From: Nonomuraea montanisoli
GTDB lineage: Bacteria > Actinomycetota > Actinomycetes > Streptosporangiales > Streptosporangiaceae
Reading direction: 5' to 3'
NCBI RefSeq assembly: GCF_013363975.1
Contig: NZ_JABWGN010000019.1
Coordinates: 62,001-126,000 of the forward strand
Length of the DNA: 64,000 bases
Positions 16,942-24,349 of this stretch are shown one piece after another. Every line of letters begins with the position of its first letter. Position 1 is the first letter of the stretch. The notes under the pieces are model-generated. The model worked only from the letters and a program-made list of their open reading frames with translations, was not told the DNA's origin and searched no databases. The position numbers and the translations under genes are program-made.

Positions 16942-17401
16942 CCGGGCTCCGTTCCGCGCGGGATGCGCCACCCGCTCCCACCGATCATCCCAGCCTTCCC
17001 GCCCCACGAACACGCACGCCCCAGGAGACGAGACAAATCCACCTGCGTCCGCCTTGTCCCAGGAGCGCCCTGCCCCTGCTTTGAAACCGGTAGGGGTCGG
17101 TGTACGGAATCCCGGCATGGCCATGCCCGGTGCACCTCCTCGGACGCGACAGACGACGGCGTGCGCGCCCCGGCACAGGCCGTGCTGTGAGCCCTGTTGT
17201 CAGGCGATGCCCTGTCTCGGGCCGGTAGGGGAGGGTGCCCCTGGCGCAGGCAGTCCTCTGAGCCTCGTCCCCAGAGCATGCGCCGTCCCGGACCAGGAGA
17301 GGGCGACGGTGCGACCCCGTGCCGGTGGCAGGTAAAGACGGCCGGATCCGGCCTGTGCGCGGCCCATCCCCGTCACGGGTCTCCTCGCTCATCATGGGCC
17401 C
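16942..17401. other. 460-bp divergent intergenic region, no gene recognised
   Basis: This lies between the leftward epimerase-like gene and the rightward gene at 17402. Frames translate to low-complexity Arg/Pro peptides. The motif CCGGTAGGG occurs twice (near 17086 and 17222). Promoters of both flanking genes must lie here, but I cannot place them convincingly. Confidence 0.4.
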
Positions 17402-18109
17402 ATGTCACCCGAGGCGATTCACCAGCAGCAGCGGCTCGCCGATCCCCCCGAGACCGCCCCCGAACCCCGCACCGACCCCACCGCGCCCGCCGTCGAGGAC
17501 ACCGCCGACGCCGCCGCCACCCACCGTCGCCGCGGCGCCCGCGTCCTGGTGGCCGCCCTGGCCGCCGTCGCGCTGGCCGCCGGTGGCGTCGCCGTCTTCC
17601 AGTACGTCCGCGCCCACGCCCCCCGCCCCGCGGACGGCGGCACGCCGCCCTGGCCCATCCCCGCCGACCCGCTGCCCGGCATCCGGGCCGCCGGGCTGAC
17701 CCACGGCCCGATGGGCCACGCCGAGCACTACCACGCCCACCTCAGCGTCTTCGTCGACGGCGACGAGGTCGAGGTGCCGGCCGACATCGGCATCGTGGGC
17801 GAGGAGATGTCGCCCCTGCACACCCACGACGACCGGGGCGTCATCCACGTCGAGCCGCACACCAAGGGCGAGGTCTTCACCCTCGGCCAGCTCTTCAAGC
17901 AGTGGGGCGTCACGCTGTCGGCGACCCAGATCGGCTCGCTCAGGGCAGGCGCCGGCCGCACCCTGGCCGCCGAGGTGAACGGCGTCCCGGTCACGGGCGA
18001 CCCCGCCGCCATCGTGGTCAAGGCGCACGAGCAGATCGCGCTCGTGTACGGCAAGCCGGACCCGTCGTTCAAGGCCCCCCCGTCCTTCACCTTCAAGCCG
18101 GACGAGTGA
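17402..18109 (+). CDS. Membrane-anchored protein with His-rich extracytoplasmic domain
   Basis: A 235-residue protein I cannot assign to a named family. Residues 1-45 are a Pro/Thr-rich cytoplasmic segment ending in RRR, one membrane helix spans about 46-68, and the rest is predicted outside the cell. The outer domain has two His-rich blocks, HAEHYHAHLSVFVDGDEVEV and SPLHTHDDRGVIHVEPH, that suggest metal binding, then a ubiquitin-like or thioredoxin-like tail (FTLGQLFKQWGV). Similar proteins are common but uncharacterised in actinobacteria. Its last codons form the first unit of a 27-bp tandem array. Confidence 0.7.
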   Translation: MSPEAIHQQQRLADPPETAPEPRTDPTAPAVEDTADAAATHRRRGARVLVAALAAVALAAGGVAVFQYVRAHAPRPADGGTPPWPIPADPLPGIRAAGLTHGPMGHAEHYHAHLSVFVDGDEVEVPADIGIVGEEMSPLHTHDDRGVIHVEPHTKGEVFTLGQLFKQWGVTLSATQIGSLRAGAGRTLAAEVNGVPVTGDPAAIVVKAHEQIALVYGKPDPSFKAPPSFTFKPDE

Positions 18110-18202
18110 CCGGCACAGCCCCCCGGACGAGCGACCCGCCCAAGCATTCCCGGACGAGTGGCCCGTCCAAGCATTCCCGGACGAGTGGCCCGTCCAGCCC
18201 GC
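18095..18202 (+). repeat. 27-bp tandem array anchored on the end of the preceding gene
   Basis: Four 27-bp units (18095, 18122, 18149, 18176). Units two to four share CCCGGACGAGTGGCCCGTCC with few changes; the first overlaps the codons for Pro-Asp-Glu and the TGA stop of the upstream gene. Confidence 0.9.
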
Positions 18203-18689
18203 GTAGCGGGACGATGACAGCCCTCCCCGGACGGCGGCCGCTGCTCACATCCCGCTGCTCCACGACATCGCAACCTCATTCCAGGGATGAGGGGAACATG
18301 CGCTGATGTGCGCAGACGCTCTCTCGATGAATCCGAGGTGCGGACGCGAGGGCGAGATCACTTCCCGGCCGGCTGCGCGGAGCCGCCGGCTTCCACCAGC
18401 AGGGCATCCGCGGCCGCCGCGACGCTCCGATGTGCGACACCTCGATCGAATGAGGCGCAGAGGAGGCATTTCGCCGATCATGAGGCGGATCCTCGTACGC
18501 CTCGCCGAGATTGTCGCCGCTCCTGGTTCGTGGCTCACCGGCCGGCGTCGCGGGAGTGCGGGGGCCGGCAGGCCCCCGCCTGGGGGTCGAAAGGGGGCGA
18601 AGCCCTCTGGGCAACACGCCTGAACGTCCCAACGCGCGAAGCGCGCCCTCTTGTGAAGAGCGATCCCTCCGGCGAGGCGGGCCCCGCGA
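18203..18689. other. 487-bp region between the repeat array and the exporter operon; hairpins, no gene
   Basis: No reading frame gives a recognisable protein. Hairpins suited to ending the leftward exporter operon include CTCTT-GTG-AAGAG (18648-18660), GCGCG-AAGC-type arms near 18633-18646 and a GC hairpin at 18559-18578. Base composition between 18230 and 18540 is less GC-rich than the flanks, so it may be degraded foreign DNA. Confidence 0.4.
18559..18578 (-). terminator. Hairpin downstream of the ABC exporter operon
   Basis: CGGGGGCC, a GGCA loop, then GGCCCCCG: an 8-bp perfect stem about 110 nt past the stop of the second exporter gene. Confidence 0.4.
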
Positions 18690-20516
18690 TCAACCCTGGG
18701 CCGCGACCGGGACGAACCCCGTGCCCGCGCGGTAGTGCGGCGACTGGTGGCGGAAGTACGTGTTGTACACCTCGCAGTACCTCCCCCCGCGGGCCAGCAG
18801 CGTCGCGTGGTCGCCCTCCTCGACGATCCGGCCGTGGTCGAGGACGATGATCCGGTCGACGTGCTCGATCGTGGACAGCCGGTGCGCGATGACGATCGAC
18901 GTACGGCCGGCCAGCACCACGTCGAGGCCCTCCTGGATCTGCGCCTCCGTGAGCGGGTCGACGCTGGCCGTGGCCTCGTCCAGCACCACGATCGCCGGGT
19001 CCTGCACCAGCAGCCGGGCCAGCGCCACGAGCTGCCGCTGTCCCATGGACAGCGCCCGCCCGTGCTCGCCCACGTCCGTGGCCAGCCCGTGGGGCAGGGC
19101 CTCGATCCAGTCGCCGCCGCCGACCGCCGTCGCGGCGGCCAGCACCTCCTCGTCGGTCGCCTCGGCTCGCGGGTAGCGGATGTTGTCGGCCACCGTGCCG
19201 CTGAACAGGAACGGCGCCTGCGGCACCGCGCCGATCTGCCTGCGGTACGCGCCCAGCTCCAGCGTGCGGATGTCGTGGCCGTCGATCAGCAGGCGGCCCT
19301 CCTGGAACTCGTAGAACCGGGTGATCAGCTTGCTGAGCGTGGACTTGCCGGCGCCCGTGTGGCCGACCAGCGCCACCGTCTCGCCCGCCTCGATGACCAG
19401 GTCGAAGTCGCGCAGCACCGGGGCGTCGGGGTCGTAGCCGAAGGTGACCCGCTCGAACTCGATGCGCCCCGCCACCCGGCCGACGTCGCGGGCGTCGCTC
19501 TGCACCACCCGCGGCGGAGCGTCGATGAGCGCGAACACCCGCTCCGACGCCGAGAGCCCCTGCTGGAACTGCGACCAGAACGCGGCGATGGACGTCAGCG
19601 GGAACCAGAACAGCGCGACGCCCTGCAGGAACAGGTACCAGTCGCCGGCCGACAGCCGCCCGCCGAGCACGGCCGTGCCGCCGAGCTGCGTCAGCGCGAC
19701 CGTCGCCAGCCCCGCCACCAGGAACAGCACCGGGAAGATCGACGAGAACACGAACCCCTGTCCCAGCGTCACCTTGTAGCTCTGCTGGTTGATCGGCCGG
19801 AACTCGTCGTAGACCTGCCGCTCCTGCCGGAAGTTCTTGGCCACGGCGATGCCGCCCATGGTCTCCTGCAGGTTGGCGTTGACCCGGCTCAGCGAGCGCT
19901 GCGCCCGGCGCGTGCTCGTCCGGGCGATCCGCCGGAACAGCAGCGCGATGCCCACCACGACGGGCACCACGAGCAGCGTCAGCAGCGCCAGCTCGACGCT
20001 GCGCATGAACAGCAGCACCGTCACCAGGCCCACCATGAGCACCTGGCTGATCAGGTCCATCGTCAGCGTGGAGACCGTGGCGAAGTCGTCGGTGTCGGAG
20101 GTCACCCGGCTGACGATCCGGCCCGACGGCGTCTCGTCGTAGAACGACAGGTCGCGCTGGAGCACCGCGTCGAACGCGTCCTCGCGCAGGCGCAGCACGA
20201 CGTCGCCGGTGATCCGCGAGCTCTGCCACTGGCGTACGAAGTTGAATCCCCAGCCGAGCGCGCCCGCCAGCAGCAGGCCGAGCGTGAGCCGCCAGCCGGT
20301 CTCGGCGATGGTGCCGTTCTGGATCTCGTCGAGGCCCCAGCTCGCCACCAGCGGCATGGCGGCCTGGCTCGCGGAGCTCAGCACGATCATGACGGCGACC
20401 AGCACCATCGCCCCGAGCTTCGGCCGGAAGTAGGAGAGGATGCGGCGCAGCAGCTCGCGGTCGCCGTACGTGCGGTCGTAGTCCTCGGCGTCGAGGCCGT
20501 CCATGATGAAGCCCAT
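18690..20516 (-). CDS. ABC exporter half-transporter, canonical ATPase site subunit
   Basis: A 608-residue ABC transporter with an N-terminal six-helix exporter domain (about 40-330) and a C-terminal ATPase. Walker A is GHTGAGKST, the signature is unusual (LSMGQRQ), Walker B with catalytic Glu is IVVLDEATASVD, and the switch is AHRLSTI. ATG 20516 overlaps the stop of the first exporter gene (ATGA). Its partner has Asp in place of the catalytic Glu, so the two make a heterodimeric exporter with one consensus and one degenerate ATP site. Substrates cannot be told; such pairs often export drugs or lipids. Confidence 0.9.
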   Translation of the reverse strand: MGFIMDGLDAEDYDRTYGDRELLRRILSYFRPKLGAMVLVAVMIVLSSASQAAMPLVASWGLDEIQNGTIAETGWRLTLGLLLAGALGWGFNFVRQWQSSRITGDVVLRLREDAFDAVLQRDLSFYDETPSGRIVSRVTSDTDDFATVSTLTMDLISQVLMVGLVTVLLFMRSVELALLTLLVVPVVVGIALLFRRIARTSTRRAQRSLSRVNANLQETMGGIAVAKNFRQERQVYDEFRPINQQSYKVTLGQGFVFSSIFPVLFLVAGLATVALTQLGGTAVLGGRLSAGDWYLFLQGVALFWFPLTSIAAFWSQFQQGLSASERVFALIDAPPRVVQSDARDVGRVAGRIEFERVTFGYDPDAPVLRDFDLVIEAGETVALVGHTGAGKSTLSKLITRFYEFQEGRLLIDGHDIRTLELGAYRRQIGAVPQAPFLFSGTVADNIRYPRAEATDEEVLAAATAVGGGDWIEALPHGLATDVGEHGRALSMGQRQLVALARLLVQDPAIVVLDEATASVDPLTEAQIQEGLDVVLAGRTSIVIAHRLSTIEHVDRIIVLDHGRIVEEGDHATLLARGGRYCEVYNTYFRHQSPHYRAGTGFVPVAAQG

Positions 20517-22381
20517 CAGCGCACCCCTCCCTGCTCGCCGGCCATCGCCTGACCCGCCTCCTCCAGCTCCGCGTCGCCGGGCTTCCCGTCCCGGTCGCCG
20601 TCCAGGTCGACCTCGTCGTAGTGGGAGAAGATCCGCCGGTAGAGGCGGCTGCGGGCGATCAGCTCGTCGTGCGTGCCGTAGTCGGCCAGCTCGCCGCGTC
20701 TCAGCAGCAGCACCTTGTCGGCCCAGCGGATCTGGGACAGGCGGTGCGTGATGAGCAGCGTGGTGCGCCCCTCCTGGATGCGGCCGATCGCCTGCTGGAT
20801 CTTGTCCTCGGTGGCGGAGTCGATGGCGCTCGTCGAGTCGTCCAGGACCAGGATCGCCGGGTCGGTCAGCAGGGCCCGTGCGATCGCCAGCCGCTGGCGC
20901 TGCCCGCCCGACAGCGTGACGCCCCGCTCGCCGATGACCGTGTCGTAGCCGTCGGACAGCTCGCCGATGAACTCGGCCGCCTGCGCGTCCTCCGCCGCCC
21001 GCACCACGGCCTCGCGGTCGGCCCGCTGGCCCAGGCTGAAGGCGATGTTCTCGGCCACCGACCGCGAGAACAGCACGATGTCCTGCTCGATCGTGGAGAT
21101 CTGGGAACGCAGCGAGTCGAGGTCCCAGTCGCGGACGTCGACCCCGTCGATGAGGATGCGGCCCGCGGTGACGTCGTAGATGCGGGGGACGAGCTTGGTG
21201 AGCGTGCTCTTGCCGGAGCCCGTCTCGCCGACGACGGCCACGGTCTCGCCCGGGCGCACCGTGAAGGACACGCCGTGCAGCGCCGGCTCGCCCTCGCCGT
21301 AGCCGAAGGTGACGTCCTCGAAGACGATCTCGCCGCTGATCGGCGCGGTGTGGCCGTCGGCGCGCTGCGCCAGCTCGCTCTCGGACGTCATGATGTCGAG
21401 GATCCGGCGCGAGGAGACGATGCCGATCTGCACCAGCGAGAACGTGAAGATCGAGATCTGCGTGGGGAAGCCGAGCATGGCCATGAGCCCCATGAACGCG
21501 ACCAGGTCGCCGGTGCTGATCACGCCGGCTCCGTGCAGGGCCAGGCCGTGCCACAGCGCCCCCGCCATCGCGAACGCGAACAGCAGCGTCGGCAGGTAGC
21601 GGGCCTGCACCAGGCCGTTGCGGGCGAAGGAGTCGCGATAGCGGCGCGCGTACGACCGGAAGCGCCGCCGTTCCTGCTCCTCCTGCGCCGTCACCTTGAT
21701 CACCTCGATGCCGCGCACCGCCTGGCTGAGCGAGGCGTTGAGGTCGCCGAACTCCTCGCGCATGCGGCTCGCCACGGGGTTGAGCTGCCGCATGTAGTGC
21801 CAGAGCGCCGCGATGAACAGCACGGCGAAGATCCCCGGTACGAGCAGCAGCCGCGGGTTGACCGCCCCGATGAAGAACAGCGGCACGATCCCGGTGAGCC
21901 CGGAGTCGACGATGAGGTCGAGGCCCGGGGTGACCATGGTGGAGAGCTGCCGGATGTCGTTGGCCGCCCGGGCCATGAGGTCGCCCACCCGCTGCCGGTT
22001 GTGGAACGTCTGGCTCTTGCCCAGCAGGCTCACGTAGAGCTCGTCACGGGCGTCGCGCTCCAGCCGTTTGGCCAGCACCTCGCTCGACATCCGGGCGACC
22101 AGGTCGAACACCCCGCGCGCCAGCACGATCGCGAGCAGCGCCAGCACGATCAGCCGCAGCGCCTCCGCGGGCTCCCCCCGCTCGCCCAGCACGGCGTCGA
22201 ACGCGCCACCGGTCAGGGACGGCACGGTCGCGTTGAGCACCACCATGACCAGCGACCCGCCGAGGAAGCCGGTCAGGTGCAGGGGCTGGCGGCGCAGATG
22301 GGACCAGAGCCAGCGGACGGGGCCGCGACGGTCGTGGCGCGGGCCGGAGACGGAGAACTCCGGCGTGCTGATGGAGGTCAC
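20516..22381 (-). CDS. ABC exporter half-transporter, degenerate ATPase site subunit
   Basis: A 621-residue exporter with six helices in residues 25-330 and a C-terminal ATPase domain. Walker A GETGSGKST and signature LSGGQ are intact, but Walker B reads ILVLDDSTSAID, with Asp where the catalytic Glu is expected. This is the hallmark of the non-hydrolysing site in heterodimeric exporters of the TM287/288 or BmrCD type. The GTG start follows GGGGGAG by about 9 nt. The C-terminus has an acidic extension (DEVDLDGDRDGKPGDAELEE). It is the first gene of a two-gene operon; a 34-bp repeat array lies upstream. Confidence 0.9.
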   Translation of the reverse strand: MTSISTPEFSVSGPRHDRRGPVRWLWSHLRRQPLHLTGFLGGSLVMVVLNATVPSLTGGAFDAVLGERGEPAEALRLIVLALLAIVLARGVFDLVARMSSEVLAKRLERDARDELYVSLLGKSQTFHNRQRVGDLMARAANDIRQLSTMVTPGLDLIVDSGLTGIVPLFFIGAVNPRLLLVPGIFAVLFIAALWHYMRQLNPVASRMREEFGDLNASLSQAVRGIEVIKVTAQEEQERRRFRSYARRYRDSFARNGLVQARYLPTLLFAFAMAGALWHGLALHGAGVISTGDLVAFMGLMAMLGFPTQISIFTFSLVQIGIVSSRRILDIMTSESELAQRADGHTAPISGEIVFEDVTFGYGEGEPALHGVSFTVRPGETVAVVGETGSGKSTLTKLVPRIYDVTAGRILIDGVDVRDWDLDSLRSQISTIEQDIVLFSRSVAENIAFSLGQRADREAVVRAAEDAQAAEFIGELSDGYDTVIGERGVTLSGGQRQRLAIARALLTDPAILVLDDSTSAIDSATEDKIQQAIGRIQEGRTTLLITHRLSQIRWADKVLLLRRGELADYGTHDELIARSRLYRRIFSHYDEVDLDGDRDGKPGDAELEEAGQAMAGEQGGVR

Positions 22382-22449
22382 AGGCCGGGCTCCCCCAGGC
22401 GGCAGGCGGATGGTTGTCGAACCTGCTTTCTATCACCGGGTACCGACAG

Positions 22450-22629
22450 TTTCCCACCGCATTTTCGGCGCCGGGCGGGGTGCTTCCCCACCGCTGTCCC
22501 GAGCCCGCGCCCGGTGCTTCCCCACAAGCTGTCCGGGCCCGCGCCCGGTGCTTCCCCCGTCGTCAGGACGTGGCGCCCGGTGTTTTCCCGCCGTTCTCCA
22601 GGAGGCGCGGCCCGGTGCCTTCCCGCCGG
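22450..22629. repeat. Approximately 34-bp degenerate tandem array between tRNA cluster and exporter operon
   Basis: Units beginning GTGCTTCCCC or a close variant start at 22480, 22514, 22548, 22580 and 22615 (spacings 34, 34, 32, 35), with a weaker unit before them. Each contains a CCCGCGCCCG-like end. The array fills most of the 370-bp gap downstream of tRNA-Val and upstream of the exporter GTG. Confidence 0.8.
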
Positions 22630-22753
22630 ACGCACGCCCCCCGGCTGCCCGGCAGCCCGTACGCCCACGGAGAACGCCACACGACGGAACAGGGCCTCGA
22701 AAGGAGGCCCCGACAAACACGAAACCCCAGGTCGGATGACCTGGGGTGAGGTG

Positions 22754-22828
22754 TGGTGGACGATACTGGGATTGAACCAGTGACCTCTTCCGTGTCAGGG
22801 AAGCGCTCTCCCGCTGAGCTAATCGTCC
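22754..22828 (-). tRNA. tRNA-Val (GAC)
   Basis: Reverse strand folds as a cloverleaf: acceptor GGACGAT with ATCGTCC, D arm AGCTCAGCGGGAGAGC, anticodon loop CTGACAC (GAC), T arm GGTTCAATCC. The discriminator is A and CCA is encoded at 22754-22756. Third gene of the Gly-Cys-Val cluster. Confidence 0.95.
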
Positions 22829-22835
22829 GTTGCGG

Positions 22836-22906
22836 AGGTGGAGACGGGATTTGAACCCGTGTAGACGGCTTTGCAGGCCGCTGCCTCGCCTCTCGGCCAC
22901 TCCACC
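22836..22906 (-). tRNA. tRNA-Cys (GCA)
   Basis: A 71-nt cloverleaf: acceptor GGTGGAG with CTCCACC, anticodon loop CTGCAAA (GCA), T loop GGTTCAAATCC, discriminator U as expected for Cys. CCA is not encoded. It is 7 nt from tRNA-Val, so the cluster is surely cotranscribed. Confidence 0.95.
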
Positions 22907-22921
22907 GAGCCGGAAGCTCCG

Positions 22922-22993
22922 AGCGGAAGACGGGATTCGAACCCGCGACCCTCACCTTGGCAAGGTGATGCTCTACCACTGAGCCACTTCCGC
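22922..22993 (-). tRNA. tRNA-Gly (GCC)
   Basis: A 72-nt cloverleaf: acceptor GCGGAAG with CTTCCGC, anticodon loop TTGCCAA (GCC), T arm GGGTTCGAATCCC, discriminator U. CCA is not encoded. First gene of the cluster, 34 nt downstream of the DinB-like gene on the same strand. Confidence 0.95.
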
Positions 22994-23027
22994 GTCGCCG
23001 CCGCTGTGTTGCGGTGACGAGAGAACT

Positions 23028-23498
23028 CTAGCGAATCCTGGCCGAGTCCCCAAACCGGAGGTCGCCGACCTGTTCCGCGTACCAGACGACGCCCGCGACG
23101 TGCTCGGCGATCTGGCGCAGCGTCCAGTTGGGGTCGCGGGGGACGTCCCAGGCGTCGGGGACGGTCGCGTAGCGGTTGACGTACGACTGGGCGAGGCGGG
23201 GCCAGCGGGAGCGCGCCTCGGCGAGGTCCAGCTCGGTGAAGCGGGCCCAGTCCGCGTCCAGCGTCACCATCCGGCCGTGCCAGGCGTCGGGCGTGGGAGT
23301 GGCGCCGGCGAGCAGGGCCTCCACCTCGGCGAGGTGGTCGATCAGGTGGTCCTGGATGCGGCGGGCCGCCTTGGCGGGCGTCCACAGGTTGGCGCCGTCG
23401 GTCAGGACGGGGCGGCCGTCCCAGGCGAGCCAGGTCTCGGCCAGGGCGAGGCAACGGTTCACGGAGTCGGCCACGAGGAGCGCGGGGTTGTCGGTCAT
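23028..23498 (-). CDS. DinB-like / maleylpyruvate-isomerase-fold hypothetical protein
   Basis: A 156-residue protein with the four-helix DinB-like pattern: DHLIDHLAEVEALLAG in the first half and NWTLRQIAEHVAGVVWYAEQVGD near the end, where the conserved His of the metal site would lie. Actinobacterial members often use mycothiol or have no known role. ATG 23498 is chosen over upstream in-frame starts because MTDNPALLV begins the conserved part. It ends 34 nt before the tRNA cluster on the same strand, so read-through is possible. Confidence 0.65.
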   Translation of the reverse strand: MTDNPALLVADSVNRCLALAETWLAWDGRPVLTDGANLWTPAKAARRIQDHLIDHLAEVEALLAGATPTPDAWHGRMVTLDADWARFTELDLAEARSRWPRLAQSYVNRYATVPDAWDVPRDPNWTLRQIAEHVAGVVWYAEQVGDLRFGDSARIR

Positions 23499-23617
23499 GG
23501 CGCCGATCGTCCACCGGAAGCACTCAAACGGCCGTCGAAGCATGCCTGTCACGGAGGCGCCGGGACGCCCGCATCCTTCGACCTGCGACGAAACGTGCTC
23601 CGGCTAAGGTCGGAGGC

Positions 23618-24334
23618 ATGGCAGCAGTGGAGCACGTCGCGGCCGACGCCGACATCGCGCCCGTGGCGGCGCTCATCGCGGACCCCACCCGGGCCGCCAT
23701 CCTCACGGCCCTGCTGGGCGGGCAGGCGCTGGCCGCCGGCGAGCTGGCCCGGATGGCGGGGGTGAGCGCCGCCACCGCGAGCGCGCACCTGTCCCGCCTG
23801 CTGGACGGCGGTCTCGTCGCCGTCGTACGGCAGGGCCGCCACCGCTACTACCGGCTGGCCGGGCACGAGATCGCCGAGGTGCTGGAGGTGCTGGCCAGGG
23901 TCGGCGGCCGCCCGGCCGTGCGGTCCCTGCGCCAGTCGCGGCAGGCGCGCATGCTGGAGGAGGCCCGCACCTGCTACGACCACCTGGCCGGACGCGCCGG
24001 CGTCGGCCTGTTCGACCGGCTGCGCGAGGCCGGCTGCCTCGCCGGGGAAGAGGTGACCCCGGAGGGGGAGCGCCTGCTCGGCGGCCTGGGCGTGGACGTC
24101 GAAGGGGCGCGCCGCGCCAGGCGCCGCTTCGCCCCGGAATGCCTCGACTGGACCGAACGGCGGGCCCACCTGGGCGGGGCGCTCGGCGCCGCGATCACCG
24201 CCGTGCTGTTCGAACGCGGCTGGTACGTCAGAGGACCCGTCCCACGGACGGTGAACGTCACGGAAGAGGGCAGGGAGGGGCTGGCGGCGCTGTTCTCCGG
24301 TAAGGAGCTAACATCGCATACGCCGGTTACCTGA
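23618..24334 (+). CDS. ArsR-family transcriptional regulator
   Basis: A 238-residue regulator. Residues 20-85 form a winged helix of ArsR type: DPTRAAILTALLGGQALAAGELA, then MAGVSAATASAHLSRLLDGG as the recognition helix and the wing VRQGRHRYYRLAG. The remaining 150 residues are a C-terminal domain typical of larger ArsR-like regulators and have no ligand assigned. A TAAGGT box at 23605-23610 lies 7 nt from the ATG, suggesting a leaderless message, though GGAGG also precedes the ATG. hutH starts 15 nt after its stop, so this regulator is probably cotranscribed with, and may control, histidine breakdown. Confidence 0.85.
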   Translation: MAAVEHVAADADIAPVAALIADPTRAAILTALLGGQALAAGELARMAGVSAATASAHLSRLLDGGLVAVVRQGRHRYYRLAGHEIAEVLEVLARVGGRPAVRSLRQSRQARMLEEARTCYDHLAGRAGVGLFDRLREAGCLAGEEVTPEGERLLGGLGVDVEGARRARRRFAPECLDWTERRAHLGGALGAAITAVLFERGWYVRGPVPRTVNVTEEGREGLAALFSGKELTSHTPVT

Positions 24335-24349
24335 ACGAGAGAGAACACC

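Noticed and set aside
18245..18538. 97-residue leftward frame in the spacer after the 27-bp array
   Set aside because: It resembles no family and lies in a region full of hairpins and mixed composition.
22450..22629. Tandem units suggestive of a CRISPR array
   Set aside because: Units are contiguous and degenerate with no unique spacers, and no cas genes are near. The same holds for the arrays at 8722, 11494, 18095 and 42684.
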